From NCBI RefSeq assembly GCF_009755815.1, contig NZ_WRPK01000005.1:248001-312000 (forward strand): a DNA stretch of 64,000 nucleotides, written 5' to 3'. Shown one piece after another: positions 1 to 8,606 of the stretch. This stretch comes from Flavisphingomonas formosensis (GTDB taxonomy: Bacteria > Pseudomonadota > Alphaproteobacteria > Sphingomonadales > Sphingomonadaceae). A program made the translations under genes and the position numbers. The notes under the pieces are model-generated. The model did no database searches, had not been told where the DNA came from, and saw only the letters and a program-made list of their open reading frames with translations. Every line of letters starts with the position of its first letter. Positions within the stretch are counted from its first letter, which is position 1.

Positions 1-1155
1 GGCGCATTGTCCCGCCAGGCGCTCGCCTCGCAAATCTTCGGCCTCTATGTCGGGCTGGTCTATTTTGCGCCCGTGCTCGGCGGCCTCGTCGGCGACCGGC
101 TGACCGGACGGCGCCGGGCGGTGCTCGCCGGCGCGGCGCTGATGGCCGGCGGCCATTTCCTGATGGCGATCGAGGCGGCCTTCCTGCCGGCGTTGGCCCT
201 GCTGATCCTGGGTTGCGGGCTGCTGAAAGGCAATCTCGCTGCGCAGGTCGGCGATCTCTACGCCAAGGAGGACCGGCGGCGCGACGGCGCCTATACGATC
301 TACTGCACCGCCATCAACATCGGCGCATTCGTCGCGCCGCTCGTCTGCGGCACGCTTGGCGAGCTTTACGGCTGGCATTACGGCTTCACCGCGGCGGGCA
401 TCGGCATGATGCTGTCGATCGTGATCTACCTGATCGGCATGCGCCACCTCGCGCCCGAGGCCGGGCCGCTGGCGGCGCGCGAGCGGGTGCGGCTGGCGCC
501 GGGCGAGGGACGAGTGGTCGCCGCGCTGCTCGCCCTGCTGGCTGTTACCGCGCTCTACTGGATCGCGCAGACCCAGGTGTGGAACACCTATCCGCTCTGG
601 TTGCGCGACAATGTCGATCGGTCGGTGGGCGGCGGCCTCGTCATTCCGGTCACCTGGTTCCAGGCGCTCGATTCGCTCGCCGTGCTGGTGCTCGCACCGG
701 TGATGATCATCCTGTGGAAACGCCAGGCCGCGCGCGGCGCCGAGCCCGGGGACATGAGCAAGATCGCGCTCGGCATGCTGCTCTATGGCGCCGCCTGCCT
801 GTTGCTCACCCTCGGCCAGGCCATTGCGGGGCGCGGGCAGGTGTGGCTCGTCTGGCCGGTGCTGTTCCACTTCGTCTGCGCGGTCGCCTATCTTTATGCG
901 GCGCCGATCGCGCTGGCGCTGGTCTCGCGCGCGGCGCCGGCGGCGGTGAATGCGATGATGGTCGGCGCCTATTATCTCGCCATCTTCGTCGGCGGGATCG
1001 TCAGCGGCTGGCTCGGCCGGTTCTGGGAACCGCTCGGCCCGGCATCGTTCTGGGCGCTGCACGGCGGCATCGCCATCGCCGGGGCCGCGATCCTGATGCT
1101 GTTGCGCGGGGCTTTCCTGCGCGCGCTGCACGTCTCTCCGGCTGCCGCCGGGTGA
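1..1155 (+). CDS. POT-family proton-dependent peptide transporter (5' truncated)
   Basis: This is the C-terminal part of an inner-membrane proton/oligopeptide symporter of the POT (PTR2) branch of the major facilitator superfamily. The reading frame is open from base 1, so the true start lies outside the window and at least the first helix or two are missing. Visible family signatures are the helix-2 segment ending in GDRLTGRR (about residues 31-38), the LKGNLAAQVGDLY stretch (the family's usual phrase is close to FKPNISTLVGDLY) and the following RRDGAYTIYCTAINIGAF segment. About ten hydrophobic segments follow. It lies about 100 bases upstream of two aminotransferases on the same strand. A role in di/tripeptide uptake is inferred from the family; the substrate is unknown. 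Confidence 0.85.
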   Translation, partial: GALSRQALASQIFGLYVGLVYFAPVLGGLVGDRLTGRRRAVLAGAALMAGGHFLMAIEAAFLPALALLILGCGLLKGNLAAQVGDLYAKEDRRRDGAYTIYCTAINIGAFVAPLVCGTLGELYGWHYGFTAAGIGMMLSIVIYLIGMRHLAPEAGPLAARERVRLAPGEGRVVAALLALLAVTALYWIAQTQVWNTYPLWLRDNVDRSVGGGLVIPVTWFQALDSLAVLVLAPVMIILWKRQAARGAEPGDMSKIALGMLLYGAACLLLTLGQAIAGRGQVWLVWPVLFHFVCAVAYLYAAPIALALVSRAAPAAVNAMMVGAYYLAIFVGGIVSGWLGRFWEPLGPASFWALHGGIAIAGAAILMLLRGAFLRALHVSPAAAG

Positions 1156-1255
1156 AACTGGTGTCCTGAACGCACCAGCTGCCGATGGTTTGTCATCTTC
1201 CGGATCGAACCCGCCGGGCCGATCAGGAAACCCGCATTGGAAGGGCAGAAACAGC

Positions 1256-2650
1256 ATGACGAACCAGGAGAAGAGCACCGCCGAATGGCAGGCGCTCGAC
1301 AGCGCGCACCATGTCCACAGCTTCACCGATCCCAAGGCGATGGCGGCGAAGGGCACGATCGTCGTGACCCGCGGCGAGGGCTGCTGGATCTGGGACAGCG
1401 AGGGCAACCGCATCCTCGACGGCATGGCCGGCCTGTGGTGCGTCAATGTCGGCTATGGCCGGCGCGAGCTGGTCGAGGCGGCGAGCCGGCAGATGGAGGC
1501 GCTGCCTTATTACAGCAACCATTTCCAGAGCGCGACGCCGCAGATGATCGCTTTGGCCGACAAGCTCGCGGAGCTCACGCCGGGCGATCTCGACCATGTC
1601 TTCTTCGCCAATTCGGGATCGGAGGCGAACGACACGGTTGTCCGCGTCGTGCGCCGCTACTGGCAGCTGCAGGGGCAGCCGGCGAAGCAGATCTTCATCG
1701 GCCGCACGCTCGGCTATCATGGCAGCACGCTGGCGGCGACGAGCCTCGGCGGCATGGCGCACATGCATGCCATGGGCCATTCGCTGCTGCCCGGTTTCGC
1801 GCATATCCCCCATCCGCACTGGTATCTGTCGGGCACGGCGCTGGATCGCGACGCCTTCGGGCTGGAGTGCGCACGGGCGCTGGAAGCCAAGATCCTCGAG
1901 CTGGGTGCGGAGAATGTCGCCGCCTTCATCGGCGAGCCGGTGCAGGGCGCGGGCGGCGTGATCGATCCGCCCGCCACCTACTGGCCCGAGATCCAGCGCA
2001 TCTGCCGCAAATACGACATATTGCTGGTGGCGGACGAGGTGATCTGCGGCTTCGGGCGCACCGGCCGCTGGTTCGGATCGCAGACGTATGCCATCCAGCC
2101 GGACGTGATGCCGATGGCGAAGGGCCTCTCCTCGGGCTATCTTCCGGTCGCCGCCGTCGCCGTCAACGATCGCGTCTTCGCCGCGATCAACGAGGGCGGG
2201 CTGATCGCGCATGGCTATACCTATTCGGGCCATCCGGTCGCCTGCGCGGTGGCGCTTGCCAATATCGACATCATCGAGCGCGAAGGCCTCGTCGATCGGG
2301 TGCGCGAGGAGATCGGGCCCTATTTCCGCACCGTGCTCGGCCAGCTGGCGGACAGCCATGCGAATATCGGCGAGCTGCGCGGCGTCGGCCTGATGGCCGC
2401 GCTGGAGCTGGTGAGCGACCGGGCGATACGCAGTCCCTTCGCCGCCGAGCAGGCGGCGGCGATCGCGGTGCGCGAGAAGTGCCTCGAAAACGGCCTGATC
2501 GCGCGTGCGGTCAACCAGGCGATGGTGCTCTCGCCCGCGCTGACGATCAGCCGCTCCGAGGTCGATCAGATGGCCGAGCGGCTGGAGAAGAGCATCGATG
2601 CGGTCGCGGACCGGCTGATCGCGACGGCCGGCGAACTGGGGACGGCGTGA
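1256..2650 (+). CDS. Class III PLP-dependent aminotransferase (omega-amino acid:pyruvate type)
   Basis: A cytosolic fold-type I, class III aminotransferase of 464 residues, close to the family's usual 450-470. The NSGSEAND motif binds PLP phosphate, GEPVQGAGG follows, then the ADEVICGFGRTG segment with the cofactor-contacting Asp, and MAKGLSSGYLP carries the Schiff-base lysine. The HPHWYLSG stretch and overall pattern fit omega-amino acid:pyruvate or putrescine:pyruvate transaminases rather than acetylornithine enzymes. I chose ATG 1256 because GGAAGG lies about 11 bases upstream; an in-frame TTG at 1190 is possible but gives an unconserved leader. The stop overlaps by one base an in-frame ATG of the next aminotransferase, so the two are probably one operon. 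Substrate assignment is inference. Confidence 0.9.
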   Translation: MTNQEKSTAEWQALDSAHHVHSFTDPKAMAAKGTIVVTRGEGCWIWDSEGNRILDGMAGLWCVNVGYGRRELVEAASRQMEALPYYSNHFQSATPQMIALADKLAELTPGDLDHVFFANSGSEANDTVVRVVRRYWQLQGQPAKQIFIGRTLGYHGSTLAATSLGGMAHMHAMGHSLLPGFAHIPHPHWYLSGTALDRDAFGLECARALEAKILELGAENVAAFIGEPVQGAGGVIDPPATYWPEIQRICRKYDILLVADEVICGFGRTGRWFGSQTYAIQPDVMPMAKGLSSGYLPVAAVAVNDRVFAAINEGGLIAHGYTYSGHPVACAVALANIDIIEREGLVDRVREEIGPYFRTVLGQLADSHANIGELRGVGLMAALELVSDRAIRSPFAAEQAAAIAVREKCLENGLIARAVNQAMVLSPALTISRSEVDQMAERLEKSIDAVADRLIATAGELGTA

Positions 2651-2679
2651 TGACGAGGGACGAGAAGGAGAAGACGGCG

Positions 2680-3972
2680 ATGGCCCATGACAGCGACGCG
2701 GTATTGGCGGTGCGGGCGCAGGCCGTGCCGCGCGGGCTCGGCCACGTCACGTCGATCGTGTGCGACCGGGCCGCCAATGCCGAGATCTGGGACCTCGAAG
2801 GGCGCCGCTATGTCGATTTCGCCGCGGGCATCGCGGTGGTCAACACCGGGCACAACCATCCGCGCGTCAAGGCGGCGGTGATCGCTCAGCTCGATCGCTT
2901 CACCCATGTCAGCGTCAACGTCACGCTCTATCCGCAATATGTGGCGCTGGCCGAGCGGCTGAACGCGCTCGTGCCCGGATCGTCCCCGCGCAAGACGCTG
3001 CTGGTGTCGACCGGCGCCGAGGCGGTGGAGAATGCGGTGAAGATCGCGCGCGTCGCCACCGGGCGCAGCGCGGTGATCGCTTTCTCCGCCGCGTTCCATG
3101 GCCGTACGATGATGACCATGGCGCTGACCGGCAAGGTCGTGCCCTACAAGGCCGGCTTCGGGCCGTTTCCGGCCGAGGTGCATCATGCGCGCTTCCCGGC
3201 GCGCGGCGTCAGCACCGATCAGGCGATCGCCAGCATCCGTCAGCTGTTTCGCGACGATGTCGATGCGGCGCGGGTGGCGGCGATCATCGTCGAGCCGGTG
3301 CAGGGCGAGGGCGGCTTCCATATCGCGCCGCCCGAATTCCTGGTGGCGCTGCGCGCGCTCTGCGACGAGCATGGCATCCTGCTGATCCTCGACGAGATCC
3401 AGGCCGGCTTCGGCCGCACCGGGCGGATGTTCGGCCATGAACATGCCGGCATCGAGGCCGATCTCGTGACGATGGCGAAGGGGATTGCCGGCGGCTACCC
3501 GCTCGCCGCGATCACCGGCCGGGCGGAGCTGATGGACGCAGCGGCCCCAGGCGGCTTGGGCGGCACCTATGGCGGATCGCCGGTCGGCTGCGCTGCGGCG
3601 CTCGCGGTGCTGGACGTGATCGCCGAGGAAGGGCTGGTGGAGCGCGCCGAGGCGATCGGCGCGCGCATCGCGGAGCGGATGGCCGCGCTCCGGGCGCAAA
3701 GCCGCAGCATCGGCGACATCCGCCGGCTGGGCGCGATGGTGGCGATGGAGCTGGTGGACGCGGACGGCCGCGCCGATGCGGCGCTGACCAAGCGGCTCAT
3801 CGCGGAGGCGCAGGCGCGAGGACTGGTCCTCCTGTCCTGCGGCACCGAGGCCAATGTCATCCGTTTCCTGCCGCCGCTCACCATTCCGATGGACCAGCTC
3901 GACGAGGGGATCGAGATCGTCGCTGCGAGCTTCGAAGCGATGGGGCTGGTCGACAGCGCCGTCTTCGCCTGA
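2680..3972 (+). CDS. gabT: 4-aminobutyrate aminotransferase-like protein (GabT family)
   Basis: A class III PLP aminotransferase of 430 residues. The N-terminal pattern RAQAVPRGLGHVTSI followed by IWDLEGRRYVDFAAGIAVVNTGH matches the GabT family, which moves the amino group of 4-aminobutyrate to 2-oxoglutarate. Cofactor motifs are STGAEAVENAVKIAR, the LDEIQAGFGRTG segment and the lysine in MAKGIAGGYPL. ATG 2680 has a good AGGAG nine bases upstream; an in-frame ATG at 2650 overlaps the stop of the preceding gene (TGATG) and would add ten residues. Two paralogous aminotransferases in tandem suggest successive handling of an amine or omega-amino acid. A perfect hairpin follows the stop. 5-aminovalerate or another omega-amino acid is a realistic alternative substrate. 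Confidence 0.85.
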   Translation: MAHDSDAVLAVRAQAVPRGLGHVTSIVCDRAANAEIWDLEGRRYVDFAAGIAVVNTGHNHPRVKAAVIAQLDRFTHVSVNVTLYPQYVALAERLNALVPGSSPRKTLLVSTGAEAVENAVKIARVATGRSAVIAFSAAFHGRTMMTMALTGKVVPYKAGFGPFPAEVHHARFPARGVSTDQAIASIRQLFRDDVDAARVAAIIVEPVQGEGGFHIAPPEFLVALRALCDEHGILLILDEIQAGFGRTGRMFGHEHAGIEADLVTMAKGIAGGYPLAAITGRAELMDAAAPGGLGGTYGGSPVGCAAALAVLDVIAEEGLVERAEAIGARIAERMAALRAQSRSIGDIRRLGAMVAMELVDADGRADAALTKRLIAEAQARGLVLLSCGTEANVIRFLPPLTIPMDQLDEGIEIVAASFEAMGLVDSAVFA

Positions 3973-3996
3973 GGGCGGGATCAGATTGAATGGAGA

Positions 3997-4026
3997 AGGG
4001 CGGCTTCGTGAAATCGGAGCCGCCCT
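3997..4026 (+). terminator. Terminator-like hairpin after the aminotransferase pair
   Basis: The arms AGGGCGGCT (3997-4005) and AGCCGCCCT (4018-4026) pair perfectly around a 12-base loop. Only a short T stretch (CTGTTT) follows, so it is a moderate intrinsic terminator at best. It sits 25 bases after the gabT-like stop and before the converging LysR gene. Confidence 0.55.
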
Positions 4027-4135
4027 CAGCCTGTTTCAAGTCCACGGTGAAACGGGCATGTGCAGCACCCAACTTAGAGCAGACACTGAATCAATTCAGC
4101 AGAATGCTGTCTTTATGACTGGTCGTTGCTCGTCA

Positions 4136-5119
4136 TCAGTCGCCTCGCAGCGGCGGAATCTTGCTCATGGCATGGGTCAGCCACAGCCGGAAACGGCGGA
4201 TCAGCGACTGGTCCCAGCGATCGGCGCGCGTGATGAAATGATAGACGCCGAGGCTGTAGGGCTGGAATGCCGCCTCGCCGACGCCGATCTCGACGAGCTG
4301 GCCTGAGCGCAGATCGTCGCCCGCGAGCAGATGATTGGCCAGCGCGACGCCGCGATCATGTTTGGCCGCGTCCAGGGTAAGATGACCTTGCCAGAGCAGC
4401 GGGCCGGTGAGGTCCAGTTCCTCATAGACGCCATGGGCGCCGAGCCAGTTCGCCCAGCTGTCGAAATTCGCCTCGTGCAGCAGCCGGTGGGTCACGAGAT
4501 CGGCCGGCGTGCGGATCGGCGGATTGGCGTCCAGATAGGCCCGGCTCGCTACCGCCACGATCGGCACGCGCGCGAATTCCACGCTGCGCAGGCCCGGCGC
4601 CAGCTCGAACGGCTCACCATAGGTCGGCACGAAGCGGATATCGATATCCGTCTCATGGTGCGAGAAATCGGGGCTGCGGTCGGTGGGGCGCAACTCGATA
4701 TCGACGCCGGGATGGGCTTTTTCGAATGCGCCGAGCTGCGGCGAGAGCCAGTGCAGCGCGAAGCCGGGCATCGACCAGATATGCAGCCGGTGATGATCGC
4801 CGCGCCGCATCAGATCGATCGTCGCCAGCGCGATGCTGTCCAGCGCCGCGCCGATTTCCTTGTGATAACGCTTGCCGTCCTCGGTCAGCGTCACGCCGCC
4901 GCTGCTGCGCTCGATCAGGGTGGTGCCCGTCCACCGCTCGATCGCGCGCAGATGCCGGCTCACCACCGCATGATCGCGACCCAGGCTCTGGGCGGCCTTG
5001 CGAATGCCGCGCAGCCGCGCGACCGCATCGAAGGCACGGAGCGCCTCGAACGGAGGCAGCGCCTTGCGCGACGGCGGGTTGATGGCGGACGTGCTCGACT
5101 TGCGATCGGACGGGTTCAT
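4136..5119 (-). CDS. LysR-family transcriptional regulator (GcvA-like)
   Basis: A DNA-binding regulator of 327 residues. The N-terminal winged helix-turn-helix starts at about residue 23 (LPPFEALRAFDAVARLRG) and includes QSLGRDHAVVSRHLRAIERWTG; the remainder is a periplasmic-binding-protein-like effector domain. The LPP-x-ALRAF opening is typical of the GcvA branch. ATG 5119 is chosen because the conserved domain follows soon after; no strong ribosome site is visible and longer in-frame starts exist up to 5236. It is divergent from the TonB receptor that starts at 5330, so the 210-base gap between them probably holds both promoters and this protein likely controls the receptor or the neighbouring aminotransferases. 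The effector is unknown. Confidence 0.88.
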   Translation of the reverse strand: MNPSDRKSSTSAINPPSRKALPPFEALRAFDAVARLRGIRKAAQSLGRDHAVVSRHLRAIERWTGTTLIERSSGGVTLTEDGKRYHKEIGAALDSIALATIDLMRRGDHHRLHIWSMPGFALHWLSPQLGAFEKAHPGVDIELRPTDRSPDFSHHETDIDIRFVPTYGEPFELAPGLRSVEFARVPIVAVASRAYLDANPPIRTPADLVTHRLLHEANFDSWANWLGAHGVYEELDLTGPLLWQGHLTLDAAKHDRGVALANHLLAGDDLRSGQLVEIGVGEAAFQPYSLGVYHFITRADRWDQSLIRRFRLWLTHAMSKIPPLRGD

Positions 5120-5329
5120 CGGCGGACATTCCGGCGTTGCGCGGCGTGCGTCAAGCGTTCCTCGCCATGCCGCCGACCCTCCTGACGCGGCCAGATCGGG
5201 CCGCATCCGCGGGTTTGTGATAATTTCGTGTACCACTCAAAATTTTAGTTGATGAGAATCTTTCAGTGTGTCAGCTTCCCCTTATCGACCTGTGGGGGTC
5301 TTCAAAAAGAAAGGGGCGTCGTGGCTGAC

Positions 5330-7624
5330 ATGCAGCAAGGATTCATATCCAGCGTCATCGCATCCATTCTGTTATGCGGTGTATCGGTTCCGGCATTGGC
5401 ACAGGATCTCGCGCAGAAGGATGAAAATCCCGCTGACATCATCGTTACAGCCCGGATGAGATCGGAAAATCTTCAGAATGTTCCGGCATCGATCAGCGTA
5501 TTCGGATCGAAGCAGATAGAGGATGCCAAGATCGAACGCCCTGGAGACTTCGTCGCACTGACGCCGAACGTCACCTTTTCGACGGCGCAGGACGCCGGGA
5601 CCACCTATCTCACGGTTCGCGGCATCAGCCAGGTACCAAACGGCGAAACGCCGGTTGCGATCTCGGTCGACGGCGTGCTGCAGACCAGCGCCTTCCAGTT
5701 CAACGAGGAAATGTTCGATATCCAGCAGATCGAGGTGCTGAAGGGCCCGCAAGGCGCGCTCTACGGACGCAACGCGATCGCCGGCGCGATCAACATCACC
5801 ACCAAGCCCGTTACGAACGATTATGAAGGCCGCGTCGTGGTCGGTTATGGAAACGGCAATTTCACCCGCGCGGAAGGATCGGTGTCCGGGCCGATCATCA
5901 AGGACAAGCTGCTGTTCCGCGCCGGCGTTTCCTATCGCGATGCCGATGGATGGATCACCAACACCTTCCTCGACAAGAAGGTCGACAATTTCCGGAATAT
6001 CGGCGCGGATCTCAAGCTGATCTTCAAGCCGACCGACAGCCTCACCTTCGACCTGCGCGGCCATTATGGCCGCGTCACGGGCGGTGCGGCCTATTTTGTG
6101 CGATCGAGCAACGCCAATCTCAACGGCATCGTGATTTCAGATGCCCATGGCGTCGCGAACACGGTGATCGCGCCGACTTCGAACAATCTCGGCTACAACA
6201 AGCGCCTGCTCAAGGATATTTCGTTCAAGGCCGATTACGATACCGGTGCGGGCGTCCTTTCCTCGATCACCGCCTATGATGCGATCGATCTTCTGACGAC
6301 GTTCGACGGTTACGACTATTCGAACAACCAGAATTGCTTCGAGCTGACCTCGCCGCTGTCGACGCCCTATGCTTGCGCCAATCCGGAGATCACGTTAGGC
6401 GGCCTCAATGGCGGGACGCCCTTCTATACGGCGCCGTTCAACACGACATTCCAGCGCTACCGGCAACGCAATTTCAGCCAGGAACTGCGCTTCACCAGCC
6501 CGTCCAACCAACCGCTGCGCTATATTGCGGGTCTGTATTTCCTGCAGCGCAAGCGCGACCTGGTGACCGCGACGCAGGAGGATAAGGGCTTCGGTATCAT
6601 TCCCGAGCTGGATTTCGATCCGTCGACGCCGAACCAGACCCGCGCCTATTTCCAGGAGCATAACAACGACAAGGCCTATGCCGCCTTTGCGCAGGTCAAT
6701 TATGATGTGACCCGGTCGATCGAGATTTCGGCTGCGATGCGCTACGATTCGGATCATCGCCAACAGACCGATCCGCGGCCCGACATCTACAGGCTGGATG
6801 GTCTTGGCCGGCCGATCACGGGCCCGCGTACGCGCAAGCAGTCCTTCGACTCCTGGCAGCCCAAGTTCACGATCAACTATCGGCCGCTGCGCACGCTGTC
6901 CTTCTACGCGAATTATGCCAAGGGCTTCCGGTCGGGCGGATTCAATGCGGCCGGCACCGAGCTGGATCCTTATACCGGGGCTAAGATCGCCGATCCGATC
7001 TTCAAGAAGGAGGTGTCCGAAACCTATGAGATCGGCTTCAAGAGCCAGATGCTCGATCGCCGCCTTTCGCTGAGCGGTGCCCTGTTCCAAACCGATGCGA
7101 ACAATCTGCAGGTCTTCAACTTCAACGGGTCGGTGAACGCGCAGGTCGTCAACAATATCGACAAGGCGCGTATCAAGGGCCTCGAGTTCGAAGCCCAGGC
7201 AAAGCTTCCCTACGGGTTCGCGCTGTTCGGCGGACTGGGCTATACGGACGCGAAGATCCGGAAATATACGGCCAATCCGACAACCGTCGGCAATCAGCTG
7301 CCCAACACCACCAAGTTCAAGACCAATCTCGCCCTGCAATATACCCAGGATCTGGGCGGCATGGACCTGCTGATCCGCGGTAACTGGGAACATCTCGGCA
7401 AGACCTATTTCCACGAGGGCGGCACGGCGATCGGCGTGCCGATCCGCGATCCGCTGAATCTGTTCGACGGCCAGATCAAGCTCAGCCTCGCGAGCGGCTG
7501 GAGCGCTTCGCTTTGGGGCAAGAACCTGACGAACAAGAAATATTACGATAAGGTCGTCGTGCCCGACTATAATTTCCAGGCGCGGCCACGCAGCTACGGC
7601 ATCGATATTTCGAAGACTTTCTAA
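5330..7624 (+). CDS. TonB-dependent outer membrane receptor
   Basis: An outer-membrane active-transport receptor of 764 residues. A signal peptide ends at about residue 25 (VPALAQ). A TonB-box-like DIIVTARMRSENLQNVP follows, then a plug domain with VEVLKGPQGALYGRNAIAGAINITT, then a beta-barrel ending in an aromatic residue (SKTF). ATG 5330 is chosen; a GTG at 5321 lies only four bases after GGGG and would add three residues. The barrel contains the usual sphingomonad segments such as FYANYAKGFRSGGFNA and YEIGFKSQMLDRRLSLSGALF. It is followed after 26 bases by an XRE-cupin regulator and then hydantoinase genes, so the ligand is probably the substrate of that pathway, not iron. That ligand is inferred only from context. 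Confidence 0.93.
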   Translation: MQQGFISSVIASILLCGVSVPALAQDLAQKDENPADIIVTARMRSENLQNVPASISVFGSKQIEDAKIERPGDFVALTPNVTFSTAQDAGTTYLTVRGISQVPNGETPVAISVDGVLQTSAFQFNEEMFDIQQIEVLKGPQGALYGRNAIAGAINITTKPVTNDYEGRVVVGYGNGNFTRAEGSVSGPIIKDKLLFRAGVSYRDADGWITNTFLDKKVDNFRNIGADLKLIFKPTDSLTFDLRGHYGRVTGGAAYFVRSSNANLNGIVISDAHGVANTVIAPTSNNLGYNKRLLKDISFKADYDTGAGVLSSITAYDAIDLLTTFDGYDYSNNQNCFELTSPLSTPYACANPEITLGGLNGGTPFYTAPFNTTFQRYRQRNFSQELRFTSPSNQPLRYIAGLYFLQRKRDLVTATQEDKGFGIIPELDFDPSTPNQTRAYFQEHNNDKAYAAFAQVNYDVTRSIEISAAMRYDSDHRQQTDPRPDIYRLDGLGRPITGPRTRKQSFDSWQPKFTINYRPLRTLSFYANYAKGFRSGGFNAAGTELDPYTGAKIADPIFKKEVSETYEIGFKSQMLDRRLSLSGALFQTDANNLQVFNFNGSVNAQVVNNIDKARIKGLEFEAQAKLPYGFALFGGLGYTDAKIRKYTANPTTVGNQLPNTTKFKTNLALQYTQDLGGMDLLIRGNWEHLGKTYFHEGGTAIGVPIRDPLNLFDGQIKLSLASGWSASLWGKNLTNKKYYDKVVVPDYNFQARPRSYGIDISKTF

Positions 7625-7650
7625 GTGCCTGAGAGGCGCGGGACGGAGCA

Positions 7651-8274
7651 ATGGAGGAACAGGAGAGAATGACCAAGGCAAGCGTTGCGGTGCCGGCGAG
7701 CGATCCGATGATGTCGTTCGGTGCCTTGCTGCGGGACCGGCGGAAGAAATTGCGCCTGACCCTCAACGAGGTGGCCCTCAGGTCCGGCCTGTCCGTATCC
7801 TTCATCTCGCTCGCCGAGCGCGGCAAGGCGACCCCCTCCATCGTCTCGCTCTCGCGCCTCGCTCAGGCGCTGGAAATCGATCTCAGCTATTTCCTGACGC
7901 CGCCCCAGACCAACAACATCATCCACCGCGCGGTGGAACCGGAATATTATCCGATCGATTCCCCGGTGACCTATATCCGCCTGAGCGCCGGCCATACCAA
8001 TCAGAAGATGGATAGCTTCATCTTCGTCATTCCGCCGGGGCCGATCTTCCCGCGCGTCCACCGCGACGGCGAATCCTTCTACTACATGCTGGAGGGTGAG
8101 CTGCATTTCGAAGTGGGCCAGGAGAGCTTCGACCTCGGGCCCGGCGACAATCTCCACTTCGACACGCGGCACAGCTACACGATGCAGAATCGCGGCACCG
8201 AGCCGGTGCGCGTGCTCTGGGTGGGAACACCGGTGCTGTTTCCCGCAGCGGCCGAGGGGGACGATCCGGCGTGA
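7651..8274 (+). CDS. XRE-family regulator with C-terminal cupin domain
   Basis: A 207-residue regulator with an N-terminal lambda-repressor-type helix-turn-helix (about residues 22-76, including LNEVALRSGLSVSFISLAERGKATPSI) and a C-terminal cupin domain (about residues 100-195, with FPRVHRDGESFYYMLEGELHFEVG and LGPGDNLHFDTRHSYTMQN). Proteins of this build sense small molecules and often repress catabolic or amino-acid genes. An ATG at 7669 is a good alternative start because AGGAG and GGAGG lie upstream of it. The gene lies 26 bases after the TonB receptor and overlaps the next gene by four bases, so receptor, regulator and cupin are probably cotranscribed. The effector is unknown. Confidence 0.9.
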   Translation: MEEQERMTKASVAVPASDPMMSFGALLRDRRKKLRLTLNEVALRSGLSVSFISLAERGKATPSIVSLSRLAQALEIDLSYFLTPPQTNNIIHRAVEPEYYPIDSPVTYIRLSAGHTNQKMDSFIFVIPPGPIFPRVHRDGESFYYMLEGELHFEVGQESFDLGPGDNLHFDTRHSYTMQNRGTEPVRVLWVGTPVLFPAAAEGDDPA

Positions 8275-8576
8275 ACGTCTTCCCTGCCATCCTCGACGCG
8301 GACTCGATCCGCCAACTGGCGGCGCCCGGCGGCGCGGCTTGCCGCATGCTCGTCTCGTCCTTCGCGGCTGGCCTCCGCGTTCCCGAGGAAGGACGGAGCC
8401 AGCATGACGAGATCGAGATCTCACTCGTCCTCAGCGGGGCGTTCGACCTCGAAAGCGGCGGCGAGCGGCGACGGATCGAGGCCGGCGACGCCGTGGTCGT
8501 CCCGGCCGGCGAATCCCATTTCTTCCATGTCCTGGCCGATACCCGCATCTTCACGGTGACGGTCGGCGGCGCCTGA
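8271..8576 (+). CDS. Small stand-alone cupin protein
   Basis: A 101-residue single-domain cupin. The barrel signature is visible in QHDEIEISLVLSGAFDLESGG and IEAGDAVVVPAGESHFFHV; the His and Glu of the first motif and the His of the second are plausible metal ligands. It starts with GTG that shares four bases with the stop of the XRE-cupin gene (GTGA), a sign of translational coupling. The enzyme activity cannot be told: single-domain cupins include isomerases, dioxygenases and sensors. Its position between a cupin-containing repressor and hydantoinase genes suggests it handles the same small molecule. Confidence 0.8.
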   Translation: MNVFPAILDADSIRQLAAPGGAACRMLVSSFAAGLRVPEEGRSQHDEIEISLVLSGAFDLESGGERRRIEAGDAVVVPAGESHFFHVLADTRIFTVTVGGA

Positions 8577-8606
8577 TACGGCGCGCTCATTCTGGGGAGT
8601 ATCAGC

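Noticed and set aside
1223-2359. Minus-strand frame opposite the first aminotransferase
   Set aside because: Shadow frame with Arg/His-rich composition; the + strand shows all class III aminotransferase motifs.
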